Both the position numbers and the translations under genes were made by a program. A stretch of 41,126 nt of DNA from a virus, in IMG/VR virus record IMGVR_UViG_3300046001_010210, positions 1-41,126 of that record. One strand, given 5' to 3'. Numbering within the stretch: the stretch's first letter is position 1; each line of letters starts with the position of its first letter. Positions 19,609 to 28,145 of the stretch are shown piece by piece. The notes beneath the pieces were generated by a model, which did no database searches, was not told the DNA's origin, and worked only from the letters and a program-made list of their open reading frames with translations.

Positions 19609-19935
19609 CTAAGCCTGTGAATCGTCATGAGTCTTTAGATACACTATCAGAGAAGACAGTGCTTCTTTGGTAGACCCACTAAAACCAGTAGTATCAAACC
19701 CTACTAAGGACTGGAGTGTATTAAGCATTTCTTTTTTAGAAGTACCATTCTTACGATCTTGCGGTTTTGGCGCAGGAACGTAAACACCCTCTCGAACTAG
19801 TTTTGAGCGGACTGAACGTACCGGTTTTTGAAGCTGCTCAGCAATCTGGTCAAGACCGTCAGTGCCAAGCTGCGCATAGAGATTAAGTAGTTGCTGTGTT
19901 TGTTCTTCAGTGTAGTTTTGTTGTGCAGCGTTCAT
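19609..19935 (-). CDS. phage HTH-like protein
   Basis: The 108-residue protein starts with a YTEEQTQQLLNLYAQ helix and an IAEQLQKPVRSVRSKLVREGVY segment. This resembles the Myb/sigma-region-4-like helix-turn-helix of small conserved proteins in T4-like phages. A DNA-binding or regulatory role is inferred. It has its own promoter. Confidence 0.7.
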   Translation of the reverse strand: MNAAQQNYTEEQTQQLLNLYAQLGTDGLDQIAEQLQKPVRSVRSKLVREGVYVPAPKPQDRKNGTSKKEMLNTLQSLVGFDTTGFSGSTKEALSSLIVYLKTHDDSQA

Positions 19936-19963
19936 AGATTCCTCATTGGCAATTTATACATAT

Positions 19964-19992
19964 ACTATAGCGCACTATAGAGGATGTGGCAA
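19964..19992 (-). promoter_or_regulatory. sigma70-like promoter
   Basis: TTGCCA (19987-19992), 17 bases, TATAGT (19964-19969), upstream of the HTH-like gene and the structured RNA region. Confidence 0.65.
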
Positions 19993-20018
19993 GAAGAATT
20001 TTATTTAACTTTTGGTCG

Positions 20019-20258
20019 TTACTCTGCCCAGTCTCTGTCTCTTCGAACATAGAGAGGAGCTGTGCTACCATCTTGAAACTCTAAGAAGGTTTCGACACCT
20101 TCTCCTGAAATAGCACGTTCTTTTCCCGAGGTCTCAAAGACTAGCTCAGTAGCGTCTCTATTTACAACTCTTTTAGATACCAAGCGTAAGCCTTGAGTTT
20201 CACAGTGTTCTAGTGTTTCTTCTACATGAGCGGGACTACAGGTGACTCTTACTAACAT
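20019..20258 (-). CDS. hypothetical protein
   Basis: The 79-residue protein looks like a small alpha/beta domain (ferredoxin-like alternation of strands and helices). It overlaps the upstream small gene by 23 bases. No family recognised. Confidence 0.65.
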   Translation of the reverse strand: MLVRVTCSPAHVEETLEHCETQGLRLVSKRVVNRDATELVFETSGKERAISGEGVETFLEFQDGSTAPLYVRRDRDWAE

Positions 20259-20397
20259 TGAGGAGTCTCTTTTTGTCTCTGCGTCGTAACTTGCGTTTTT
20301 CTCGTTTCCATTCTTCTTTGTCTCCCTTAAAATTGATAATTCCTTTTTCTAAGGCCTGGGTTTTAGTGTCGCAATATAGTTTATCTAATTCGGACAC
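20236..20397 (-). CDS. small basic protein
   Basis: The 53-residue protein starts at GTG 20397 after an AGGAGA site, with a strongly basic helical stretch (KREKRKLRRRDKKR). Possibly nucleic-acid binding. No family recognised. Confidence 0.62.
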   Translation of the reverse strand: MSELDKLYCDTKTQALEKGIINFKGDKEEWKREKRKLRRRDKKRLLNVSKSHL

Positions 20398-20417
20398 GCG
20401 GAGTCTCCTTCTTCAGG

Positions 20418-20681
20418 CTACCCTACGACAGCTCCTTTCAGCTTGTCTAGAATAATCTGACTAGGATGGCTCTCGCCTTGAGAGCGATGAGCCATGCCTC
20501 TCATTAAGAATTGAATAGTAGCAATATCAAATGCAATAGCTGGGTCTTCTAGGTTGACGTCGTGATGCGCAAGATTGCTCATATAGTCTAGCGTAAAGGC
20601 ATCAAGTATACCTTGCGTGACGTTAGCTTTAATAACGGCTTGCCTCTTTGCCGCAAAGTCTTGAAAGTTAATAACACTCAT
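20418..20681 (-). CDS. hypothetical protein
   Basis: This 87-residue, mainly helical protein is coupled to the ligase gene by a TAATG overlap. Similar small proteins occur in marine T4-like phages; function unknown. Confidence 0.7.
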   Translation of the reverse strand: MSVINFQDFAAKRQAVIKANVTQGILDAFTLDYMSNLAHHDVNLEDPAIAFDIATIQFLMRGMAHRSQGESHPSQIILDKLKGAVVG

Positions 20682-22384
20682 TAAAACATTCCTTTGAGCA
20701 CAATCGCTCGATTATTCCAATAGTTGATTACCGGGATACCATACTTTTGCGCTTGTTTTGTCTTAGTCGATTCTTCTCCCGAAGAAATTAGCGCATAGCA
20801 GTCTTTGGTAAGTGCATCACTAAGTTCGAATCCGAACTTGGAGAGATGAGCCCCTAGTTCTGATTTAGTCATGTCCAGTTTTCCAGTAACACATACTTTG
20901 CGATACTCTACCTTATCTTCAGGAGTAGAGGTTTCGACCTCTAATCTATAAGGCAGTCGTTCTACCCAATCTGCATTAACCTCCAACCAGCTTAAGATGT
21001 TTTCTACGGTAGTAGGCCCAATCCCATGAATCTGTAGCTCCCCAATACGTGAGAGATTTTCAAAAGCAGGAATGTGTTTACAGATAAGTTGAGCTGTAGA
21101 TTTACCTACGCCAGGAATACCCAAGGATGCAAGTACTGTCGGATAGTCTTTCGGACGAGAAATCTCTTCTCGAATTTTATCTCCATTTTTACCAAGAATG
21201 CTCCACGGCACATCACCATAGAGTTCAGAGGGATGCGAGATTTCAAGCTTCTCAATAGAAGATGGGCCTAGACCTTTAATACCGAGTGTTTTAACATAGT
21301 GCTCTACTAAGCGCTGACCATTCTCCGCATCAACATAAATCTTTGGCCCCCGACGCTCTAGAGACACTCCTAGAGCTCGCTCTGCGTCTGCGAGAGAAAA
21401 CGGAGCGTAGTTAGAGTGCTCAAGAACTCGCACAAACTGAGGGGTAATTCTGCGTTCAATGAGAATAGAATCTCCGGGACGGAGATTGTTTTCCAGTACA
21501 AATTCAAGATTATGCAGAATAACTCGGGTAACTGTAGCCCCATCAAGCACTACGGGGTCCACCAAGCCAACAGGAGTTACGACTCCACTACGGCCTACAG
21601 TCCAGATAATATCTTTAAGATTAGTAGCTGCGCTATAGTGCTCTTTTTGTTTCAGCGCTACTGCAAATCGCGGATGCTTAGAAGTATGACCCAGCTCTTG
21701 CTCTCGAGCATAGGAGTTTACTCGATAGACTTTACCATCTTGCGGATACTGAGTATAGGCATCATCGAGTACAGTTTTGAAACCCGCTTTTTTAGCCAGT
21801 TTCAACCTATCAAGATAGTCTGCCTCTACACCGAGTACGTCGTGAACAATAAAGCGCAGGTTACGCTCTTGTGCTTCTTTAGCACTCTTGAGTCCGAGAG
21901 CACCTGCAACATAGTTACGAAAGTTTTCTACATTAGGATTGTCTGTAACTACCTCGCCGACAAAAGTAGCGCTTTGGGCTACTGTTGGTGGAACTCCTTT
22001 GATAACCTTAGACAGGTGAATAACATTTTCACCATACTCACCATCACCCCGAGTAAGAAGAGTACGTAGAGCACCCGACTCATAGGTTGCAGACAGATTT
22101 ACTCCATCAAGTTTAGGAGTAAGAACTGAAAATTCAGCCTCTACCTCTTCTTCACTGTACACCTTTTTCAGAGAATAGAGCTGATGCGGATGTTTGATTT
22201 TACCGCCAAGAGAGCTAATACGCACAGTAGGGCTGTCAGGGTCTTTCCAACCCTGCAGCCGTTCCATTTCTACAAGTTGGTCATAGAGACCGTCATATTC
22301 TGAGTCTGAGAGAACAGGCTTACCTAGATCGTAGTAAAGCTTATCGTGATGCAGAACAATACTTTTAAGTGATTTATAGTCCAT
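20681..22384 (-). CDS. ligA: NAD-dependent DNA ligase
   Basis: The 567-residue protein has the LigA layout. Domain Ia has YYDLGKPVLSDSEYDGLYDQL for NMN binding. The nucleotidyltransferase domain has KLDGVNLSATY with the adenylated Lys91 and an RGDGEYGENV block. An OB-fold follows, then helix-hairpin-helix repeats (GIKGLGPSSIE, GIPGVGKSTA, IHGIGPTTVE) and a C-terminal BRCT domain (about 495-560). It is about 100 residues shorter than bacterial LigA (about 670). The four-cysteine zinc finger expected after the OB-fold is missing (no cysteines near residues 340-375). T4 itself uses an ATP ligase, so the NAD type is worth noting. Confidence 0.95.
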   Translation of the reverse strand: MDYKSLKSIVLHHDKLYYDLGKPVLSDSEYDGLYDQLVEMERLQGWKDPDSPTVRISSLGGKIKHPHQLYSLKKVYSEEEVEAEFSVLTPKLDGVNLSATYESGALRTLLTRGDGEYGENVIHLSKVIKGVPPTVAQSATFVGEVVTDNPNVENFRNYVAGALGLKSAKEAQERNLRFIVHDVLGVEADYLDRLKLAKKAGFKTVLDDAYTQYPQDGKVYRVNSYAREQELGHTSKHPRFAVALKQKEHYSAATNLKDIIWTVGRSGVVTPVGLVDPVVLDGATVTRVILHNLEFVLENNLRPGDSILIERRITPQFVRVLEHSNYAPFSLADAERALGVSLERRGPKIYVDAENGQRLVEHYVKTLGIKGLGPSSIEKLEISHPSELYGDVPWSILGKNGDKIREEISRPKDYPTVLASLGIPGVGKSTAQLICKHIPAFENLSRIGELQIHGIGPTTVENILSWLEVNADWVERLPYRLEVETSTPEDKVEYRKVCVTGKLDMTKSELGAHLSKFGFELSDALTKDCYALISSGEESTKTKQAQKYGIPVINYWNNRAIVLKGMF

Positions 22385-22601
22385 CTGAGTCCTCTTTTTT
22401 ATCTTCTTCTAGAATATACTCCATAAAATTAGCATTTATCAAGAGAGAATTAAGAATGCGACGAGTATCACGATAATGTGAATGCATTGTGTATGCATCA
22501 ATTGCTATTAGCAACATTCCCGTAAAAAGAAGTAGTGGTGTGACATACTGAAGAATAAAAAGAACTATGAATACAACTCCTAGCAGTCCGTAACTTTTCA
22601 T
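22374..22601 (-). CDS. small membrane protein
   Basis: The 75-residue protein has two adjacent hydrophobic segments (about 5-20 and 22-36) and a charged acidic C-terminus. It overlaps the ligase start by 11 bases and the SprT-like gene by four. No family recognised. Confidence 0.65.
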   Translation of the reverse strand: MKSYGLLGVVFIVLFILQYVTPLLLFTGMLLIAIDAYTMHSHYRDTRRILNSLLINANFMEYILEEDKKEDSDGL

Positions 22602-23104
22602 TGCAACACGCTAGAAACATATTCGTTATATAGTTTTTTCATTTCAACCTGATTTGGTAGCTTATGGTTAAATACAGCCTTACGTAATTGAGCGTAGGGT
22701 TGTTTAAAAGATTTACCGTGTGCTTTATCTACTGACATATTTAACACTTTTTTACGATAGAACTGGACCGCGTGTGCCATTTCATGGCAAACAATCATAC
22801 CAGTAGCTAAGTTACGGTCAGTAGCATAGAATCCACCAATAACTGAATCAGCATCAAAACTGGCGTACTCGTACATTCTAAAAATAGTTCCGCGGTTTCG
22901 AGACAATAACCACATTGCGAGGTTAATTCCCGGACCGCTAGCATACCAACCGCCTTTATGAGCTGTTCGAGTGGTTGCCCAATCTAAACGACAGTGGTGT
23001 AGTTCAAAAGAACTACAATCACTCCAACACTTAATTTCCTGCTCACATAGAGAAATCCAGTGATACACACTCTTCTCTAGGAGAATTTTACTAGGAGCGT
23101 CCAA
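22598..23104 (-). CDS. SprT-like zinc metalloprotease
   Basis: The 168-residue protein has an HEMAH zinc site (His107, Glu108, His111) followed by HGKSF (His129), the spacing of SprT/Spartan-type proteases. Spartan degrades DNA-protein crosslinks, so a role beside the ligase in repair is plausible. The C-terminal zinc ribbon of bacterial SprT is absent, but the adjacent gene encodes a Cys-rich mini-protein. Confidence 0.82.
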   Translation of the reverse strand: MDAPSKILLEKSVYHWISLCEQEIKCWSDCSSFELHHCRLDWATTRTAHKGGWYASGPGINLAMWLLSRNRGTIFRMYEYASFDADSVIGGFYATDRNLATGMIVCHEMAHAVQFYRKKVLNMSVDKAHGKSFKQPYAQLRKAVFNHKLPNQVEMKKLYNEYVSSVLQ

Positions 23105-23276
23105 TGTCTATTACCTCTCGACGAGTAATAAGTTGATAGGCGCCTTTGTTAAAAGCAGGAGCGACAGTAAATTGCTTTGGCTTACCACCGTGCTGCAAAC
23201 AAGTGCTATAGCCAAGGCGCGCTCGCGCTTCGCTAAAGTCTTCTCCACAAACAGAACACTTACACCATTCGTACAT
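23091..23276 (-). CDS. small zinc-ribbon protein
   Basis: The 61-residue protein begins CKCSVCGEDFSEARARLGY and has a second C-L-Q-H pair, giving a likely single zinc site. It overlaps the SprT-like gene by 14 bases. It might supply in trans the zinc element that SprT proteins usually carry; this is speculation. Confidence 0.72.
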   Translation of the reverse strand: MYEWCKCSVCGEDFSEARARLGYSTCLQHGGKPKQFTVAPAFNKGAYQLITRREVIDIGRS

Positions 23277-23292
23277 AGTTTACCTCTAAGAT

Positions 23293-23320
23293 TATACTTA
23301 AAGATAGCATATAGTTAAGC
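23293..23320 (-). promoter_or_regulatory. possible promoter
   Basis: A perfect TATAAT (23293-23298) lies 16 bases from a weak TTAACT (23315-23320), upstream of the zinc-ribbon gene and the repair block. Confidence 0.45.
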
Positions 23321-23337
23321 ACGTGTCTATAGATAAC

Positions 23338-23805
23338 TTAAATTCGTCGGGACCACTCTTGAATAAACTGTGAACTACTCTGAGTCTTCTTACCGCCAAC
23401 ATTAAAAAGCAGTAGAATACCGAGCTCCATACAGAGGTCTATCTCAGCCTGACTAACATTAGTAGGAGTACGGTCTCCACCATTAGCAAAGAATAGATTA
23501 CCTCTACCCCCAACTCCGTTCGTTAGTAGGTGCTTAGAAGTGTAAAACTGTTGAATGGCTCCACAAGCAGTGCCGTCACTATCATCCCAGCCAGTTTGTA
23601 CCTCGCTGACATGCTTACAGTGTTTTAAGATTGCAACTCGTTCACTAAGAGGTTGAAAAGGAGCACCCTTTTTTCGTGTCAACCAATTATCCGAGTTAGG
23701 TGCTACTACTAGAGTTCCTATATGAGCAGCTTGCTCCATTGCCGCAAGATGACCCGAATGAATAGGGTCAAAGCCGCCTGTAAATAGTATATAATTCACA
23801 GACAC
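23338..23805 (-). CDS. cytidylyltransferase-family nucleotidyltransferase
   Basis: The 155-residue protein has the HxGH signature (GGFDPIHSGHL) and a VVAPNSDNWL strand. It belongs to the superfamily of glycerol-3-phosphate cytidylyltransferase, RfaE/HldE adenylyltransferase and NMN adenylyltransferase. The LTRKKG run and size fit sugar-phosphate (RfaE-like) enzymes, in keeping with nearby surface-sugar genes, but the substrate cannot be fixed. Confidence 0.82.
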   Translation of the reverse strand: MSVNYILFTGGFDPIHSGHLAAMEQAAHIGTLVVAPNSDNWLTRKKGAPFQPLSERVAILKHCKHVSEVQTGWDDSDGTACGAIQQFYTSKHLLTNGVGGRGNLFFANGGDRTPTNVSQAEIDLCMELGILLLFNVGGKKTQSSSQFIQEWSRRI

Positions 23806-24059
23806 AGATCTACCAGCTCTTGAATACGCTTAGTCTTTTCATCGAGTTCGTCAATGTTCTGCTTTTTCAGAGCCGTAGCAGCCGCTCGTACGTCAGCTAC
23901 TGGAAGCCCGTATGTCTCTTTTAGATACTTAAGCTTATCACTAATCATATCACGAGACGCATCTACCGATTCCATTAGACTGACAATTGTATGAATAGTT
24001 TTTGCTACGTCTTCCGGATTAATTGCATTAATCTGTTTCGGTTCTTTTTTCGGTGCCAT
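23796..24059 (-). CDS. small helical protein, T4 DsbA-like pattern
   Basis: This is an 87-residue, all-helical protein. A central K-Y-L-K-E-T-Y-G-L-P stretch and the C-terminal DELDEKTKRIQELVDLCL run recall the T4 dsDNA-binding protein DsbA of late transcription. The resemblance is only in pattern. It overlaps both neighbours. Confidence 0.5.
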   Translation of the reverse strand: MAPKKEPKQINAINPEDVAKTIHTIVSLMESVDASRDMISDKLKYLKETYGLPVADVRAAATALKKQNIDELDEKTKRIQELVDLCL

Positions 24060-24399
24060 TTTGAGCCTTTACTTGAGAAATTAAATGTTGGAGAATTGTT
24101 CTGCTTCTTAGAGGAAGCGTTGTATTGTTCGGGTCTTGATGCTTAAAACAAATAGCGAGTGTATGATGACCATTTACTGAATTTGCTACTAGTTGAATAT
24201 CGTGGTCACTCATTGAGAGTACATCTAGAGGATATGGCAGTCTCATAACATACTCACCCCAGTACTGGTCTTCATGTGCTATGTCAGAGTCTAGACGTAA
24301 TTCAGGAATCCACTTTGTTAAGTCGCGGAAAAACTTACGACCAACAAGTTCATTTGTTGGGATATCGCGAGGTAGTTCATAAATAATTGCTGAGTCCAT
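24028..24399 (-). CDS. hypothetical protein
   Basis: The 123-residue mixed alpha/beta protein has no recognisable motif. AGGA ribosome site before ATG 24399; 32-base overlap with the next gene. Confidence 0.65.
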   Translation of the reverse strand: MDSAIIYELPRDIPTNELVGRKFFRDLTKWIPELRLDSDIAHEDQYWGEYVMRLPYPLDVLSMSDHDIQLVANSVNGHHTLAICFKHQDPNNTTLPLRSRTILQHLISQVKAQNGTEKRTETD

Positions 24400-24400
24400 G

Positions 24401-25171
24401 CTATAGTCCTACTGTTTTAAATCTATCATATTCAACTTCACTTGGGAAGCGTGAAGTAGTTTTAAGTGCTGGATATGCTATGTCTATTCTGCGACTTTTA
24501 GGTACGTAGTCTACAGGTACAAGCTCATCGAACGGAGTTCGATATTCAAATGGAGGCTGAGAGTCTCTACGAGCAACTTCACTTGGATGAATACTCTTTC
24601 CCCACTTCCACTGAAGGTACTCTCTATTATAGAGTACGCGATTCATAGAGGGATTACGTTTAACTGTCAGGCTCTTATTTGAGCCTGCAGAGGGAACCAT
24701 TAGAGAATTAAGAACTATTCCTTGTAACATACAGCGTTGCTTATAATCAGCGTCTTCACTATACACATAGATAAAATTTTCATCAAAAGCGCCTACCTGT
24801 TTCCAGGTATCTCTATGAATTGCAAAACAGCTAAACTCAAAGTATGGTTGAAATACGCCAGTTAAACAAGTAGCAGAAGTCTCAGCTAGTGCGTCTTCTA
24901 TTTGTTCTTCTGTATAGCACGCGTCGTCCTGCGTAATAATAATCTTTTCTAAATTTAAATAGTCAAAAGCTATACGACAAATAAGATTCCAGCCGCCAGC
25001 ACAGCCAAGGTTAGTGCTAGTAGTATAGGTAGTACAGGTAAAAGTTGCATCATAGCTTTGGTTTCCATTGTCTATAAAATAAAAAGTGGAGCCAGGGAAG
25101 TCTTTAACACTAATAGTATTAAAGAAGTCCTGGGCTCCACAATAACTTAGTACAAAAATGTGATTAGTCAT
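24401..25171 (-). CDS. family 2-like glycosyltransferase
   Basis: The 256-residue protein (from MTNHIF) has a TNLGCAGGWNL motif, an IITQDDACY segment in the DxD position and FIYVYSEDADYKQR as the acidic catalytic motif, all typical of GT-A family 2 enzymes. ATG 25171 is chosen; an upstream alternative start would add 11 residues inside the dehydrogenase gene. It forms a sugar block with the dehydrogenase and phosphomannomutase-like genes. Confidence 0.82.
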   Translation of the reverse strand: MTNHIFVLSYCGAQDFFNTISVKDFPGSTFYFIDNGNQSYDATFTCTTYTTSTNLGCAGGWNLICRIAFDYLNLEKIIITQDDACYTEEQIEDALAETSATCLTGVFQPYFEFSCFAIHRDTWKQVGAFDENFIYVYSEDADYKQRCMLQGIVLNSLMVPSAGSNKSLTVKRNPSMNRVLYNREYLQWKWGKSIHPSEVARRDSQPPFEYRTPFDELVPVDYVPKSRRIDIAYPALKTTSRFPSEVEYDRFKTVGL

Positions 25172-25922
25172 CTCTAATCGTGTTATTATAATCCACTGCA
25201 GCACGCAAGATCGAAAGATCTAAATCTAATTCAGTGCTAGAGGTATGAAGAAGAGCTGCGGTATCCTTAGGAAAGCAATAACCGCCAAATCCTCTAGAGT
25301 CCTCAAACACAAAAGTATGGCTAGGTCCTATTCTAGAATCTAGCGCAATGCCTTCTCTAACATATCTATAGTCAATACCTAGACGCTCACAGAAGTCGTA
25401 TATCTGATTAAAGAACGCAACTTTTGTAGCTAAAAAAGAGTTTCTAAAGTATTTTACTGTGATGGCCTCTTCGGGTCGCATCTCATATATTTCTATATTA
25501 GGAAAGGCTCGTTGGTAAAGTCTTTTCCAAAATAGTACATCTCCACCAGCAACAATAGCACTACTAGTAGCTTGTACATCTTCTATTGCAGTATCTGCAC
25601 GTAAAAATTCAGGACTAAAAGTAATTTGGTGTTTTGAAAATCTTTTTTTAAGTTTTTTCCAACCCTCTAGACTAATAGTGCTCTTAATCATAATAGGTAT
25701 GGAATCTGAACACTCACTAATTACAGATTCAACATAACTAGTATCACAGCTACCATCACTAGATTCTGGGGTAGGTACACATACAATTATGCCTTTTGCG
25801 CTTGGAAAATCTTGAATCTTTTTATAGGTATACTTTGGATCTACTACTGATACCTCGTGAGTTCTTTTAAGTGTTTCATAGTAGGCTTTACCAACAAAGC
25901 CAAAACCAGCAATAATAATCAT
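25164..25922 (-). CDS. UDP-sugar dehydrogenase, short form
   Basis: The 252-residue protein keeps the NAD-binding GFGFVG motif at the N-terminus, a CVPTP segment and the central catalytic GYCFPKD with Cys216. It lacks the C-terminal UDP-binding domain of UDP-glucose/UDP-ManNAc dehydrogenases (about 400-450 residues). Either it is a minimal enzyme or it has changed function. It overlaps both neighbours by a few bases. Confidence 0.85.
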   Translation of the reverse strand: MIIIAGFGFVGKAYYETLKRTHEVSVVDPKYTYKKIQDFPSAKGIIVCVPTPESSDGSCDTSYVESVISECSDSIPIMIKSTISLEGWKKLKKRFSKHQITFSPEFLRADTAIEDVQATSSAIVAGGDVLFWKRLYQRAFPNIEIYEMRPEEAITVKYFRNSFLATKVAFFNQIYDFCERLGIDYRYVREGIALDSRIGPSHTFVFEDSRGFGGYCFPKDTAALLHTSSTELDLDLSILRAAVDYNNTIRDD

Positions 25923-26632
25923 ATAGAAGCTTTCATAACAGACAATATTTTATATGTATTTTCCCAACCCTTAACAGTAAAACATTCACCTCTAGATTCT
26001 GTTTCAATAGCTACTTTTAATGGGTAGTCATTACCCCCGGGTTCCATTTTATCACCAAAAAAGAAAAGCCTGTCTTTAACTGAGAAGTCTTTAATAATCT
26101 GGCTTTTGTCATGACCTTTTGGAAAAATATCAATACCCGTATCGCCACCAACTCTAGCAGATAGGGTAGGAAATTTATGATTAAACTGAAGAGCTATACG
26201 TTCGCGCTCTTTGTTCTCCTCATCGTAATCTACGTATATTTGGCGCTGACTTAGAGAAGCTAATCTACCTACCACAGAAAAATTAACGCAGCCTGGACGC
26301 TCTTCTAAATGTTTCCCGGCACGAATTGCAAAGTTACTGAGGTCTAGTTCTCTAGCTAACCATTCTTTTGCTTCAAGAGAAATTTTCCAGGGGCTAGTAT
26401 AAATATTGTTATCTTGCTCCCACACATCATTGCCAGAGCAGTTATAAACTCTTTTAGAAGCGTTAACAATATCTAACCCAAGCTGTTCAATTGTTTTAGG
26501 TCTGTCAGATCCAGTAATTAAATATACGGGGTAAGACTGACAAAAATCTAAAAAGAAGGTAGAAAAAGAAGAATCAATACGTTGACGGCTAGGGGTTAGA
26601 GTACCGTCAACGTCAAAAATAAATCGATACAT
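25919..26632 (-). CDS. HAD phosphomannomutase of the eukaryotic PMM type
   Basis: The 237-residue protein has FDVDGTLTPSRQ (nucleophile Asp8), a LITGSDR motif II, RPGCVNFSVVGR in the cap, and a C-terminal DIFPKGHDKSQI plus FFGDKMEPGGNDYPL, which are diagnostic of eukaryote-type phosphomannomutases (PF03332). It would make mannose-1-phosphate for GDP-sugar synthesis. ATGA overlap with the dehydrogenase gene. Confidence 0.88.
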   Translation of the reverse strand: MYRFIFDVDGTLTPSRQRIDSSFSTFFLDFCQSYPVYLITGSDRPKTIEQLGLDIVNASKRVYNCSGNDVWEQDNNIYTSPWKISLEAKEWLARELDLSNFAIRAGKHLEERPGCVNFSVVGRLASLSQRQIYVDYDEENKERERIALQFNHKFPTLSARVGGDTGIDIFPKGHDKSQIIKDFSVKDRLFFFGDKMEPGGNDYPLKVAIETESRGECFTVKGWENTYKILSVMKASI

Positions 26633-26635
26633 AAT

Positions 26636-26989
26636 TTAGTTATTAGTTATCCCAAAAAATGTCGGAGTCGGTGCTTCACTCGATTCTTGAAACGAGTTTT
26701 GGGGTTCCTCCGTGACAGGCGTACTTACAGATTCTGCGGGAATCTCTACTAACTCAGGGGCAACGTCAATAGGTACATCAGGGGCAGCGTCAAAAAGTGC
26801 AATAGGATTTTGAATAACAATAACATCCGAACTAAAAAGAGCCTCAATCTCAGAAGAGGTCCAAGAGCTAATAGGCTTCCAGTCGGACTGAGGAACGTCT
26901 ACTTTAGTCTTACTACCATCTTCTGAAACGCGCACCCATCGGTATACATTTTTACTATTATTATCTATTACAGGGGTAAATTTAGGCAT
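26636..26989 (-). CDS. hypothetical protein, acidic/proline-rich tail
   Basis: The 117-residue protein has an N-terminal globular part (about 1-60) and a low-complexity A/P/E/V tail. AGGAG ribosome site. No family recognised. Confidence 0.65.
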   Translation of the reverse strand: MPKFTPVIDNNSKNVYRWVRVSEDGSKTKVDVPQSDWKPISSWTSSEIEALFSSDVIVIQNPIALFDAAPDVPIDVAPELVEIPAESVSTPVTEEPQNSFQESSEAPTPTFFGITNN

Positions 26990-26999
26990 TATATTTCTC

Positions 27000-28082
27000 C
27001 TAGAGTGTTAAAACTTGTAGAGTTTCTCCAGCGTACTGTTCTTCTTCTTTGATATAGGCATAAAACTGCTGAACAGCTTGTTCTTTGTTTTTTGCTTCAA
27101 TATCAAAGTCTGCATATTGCAGCATTGGAACAGTAAGTGCGAGAAGTTCTTCGTCCCACAGTAGCTCTGCATGAGCATTAGGCTTCATCCAGTATTCTTC
27201 ATTCTCTAAAGGAAACGGATGACTAGTATGAAATAGAGGACGAACCTCTTTCCAAGTTTTAACAGATTCAATAAACCACGGATGGTTTACGGTAATGTGC
27301 TCTACATCTCGATTTTTTTGGTTAACAACCGTTCCTGCAGAATTCTTTACTTTGTCGGTTTTAGTCATGAGATGGCAAGCATAGTGATGAGTATCTAATG
27401 TAGCACGAGTAGGAATACGAGCACAAAGCTCTAGTACGTGTTCGATGCCGTAACCAGATTTTGCTTTATCTTCGTTTTCAACAGCTAGACATTGCTGAGC
27501 ATAGTCTGAGAGATATTGAAAATTAGTAGCAAAGCGGTTAATACCGTCAATATGTTTTCCGCCATACAAACCTTGCAGGTGAATATTCATAGTAAAATCA
27601 CGAGCAGGCAAATTCATAAGCTTACCATAGAGAGCATGGTACTCTAGGTCACGAATAGAATTTTGAACTACATCAGAACTGCTAGAACCTAGAACAGTAT
27701 ATTGTCCAGGATGAACACTGACACGAATTTCGTATTTGCGAGCAATTTCCCCAGCCTGTGCTAGAATAGTAGAAATCTTTGGCATAATTTCATCATACCA
27801 AGGTTTAGTAAAATCTAGTGTGTAGCAAGGAAAGAGTTCAGATGAGATACGAAAACTACGAAGATTGCGAGGTTGGTCGTTGAAATACGTAGATAGGGAG
27901 TCTAGAAGCTTACGACAATTTTCAAGTGCTTTAGACTGTACTTTTTGTTTGCCTTCTGCTTTAAGAGCGTAAGTTTTTGTAGTAGTTCCAAAGTTATAGC
28001 GTTTTGCTTTAGCTGCGTCAATCCACTGACAACACTGAGAAATACGCCAATCAGTACGAGTTTTGTTAAAATAGCTGGTCAT
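27000..28082 (-). CDS. uvdE: UV-damage endonuclease (UvdE/UVDE)
   Basis: The 360-residue protein follows the UVDE TIM-barrel: RISSELFPCYTLDFT near the start, RVSVHPGQYTVLGS, NIHLQGLYGG, LAVENEDK and TLDTHHYACH with metal-binding His/Glu, then FHTSHPFPLENEEYW. UVDE nicks 5' of UV photoproducts, an advantage in sunlit water. It is led by the strongest promoter-like sequence in the window. Confidence 0.93.
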   Translation of the reverse strand: MTSYFNKTRTDWRISQCCQWIDAAKAKRYNFGTTTKTYALKAEGKQKVQSKALENCRKLLDSLSTYFNDQPRNLRSFRISSELFPCYTLDFTKPWYDEIMPKISTILAQAGEIARKYEIRVSVHPGQYTVLGSSSSDVVQNSIRDLEYHALYGKLMNLPARDFTMNIHLQGLYGGKHIDGINRFATNFQYLSDYAQQCLAVENEDKAKSGYGIEHVLELCARIPTRATLDTHHYACHLMTKTDKVKNSAGTVVNQKNRDVEHITVNHPWFIESVKTWKEVRPLFHTSHPFPLENEEYWMKPNAHAELLWDEELLALTVPMLQYADFDIEAKNKEQAVQQFYAYIKEEEQYAGETLQVLTL

Positions 28083-28109
28083 AGTAATCCTATAGTTAAG
28101 TTACAGATT

Positions 28110-28138
28110 ACTATACGAGTTTAAATACTGAATGTCAA
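28110..28138 (-). promoter_or_regulatory. strong sigma70-like promoter of uvdE
   Basis: A perfect TTGACA (28133-28138), 17 bases, TATAGT (28110-28115). Confidence 0.75.
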
Positions 28139-28145
28139 CTAAAAA

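Noticed and set aside
19447-19610. 54-codon minus-strand frame in the folded region
   Set aside because: Only a TTG start without a good ribosome site, and codons (GGG, CGG, AGG) unlike the neighbours. Kept as an alternative to the RNA call.
21416-22069. 217-codon plus-strand frame inside ligA
   Set aside because: Shadow of the ligase gene in the opposite strand.
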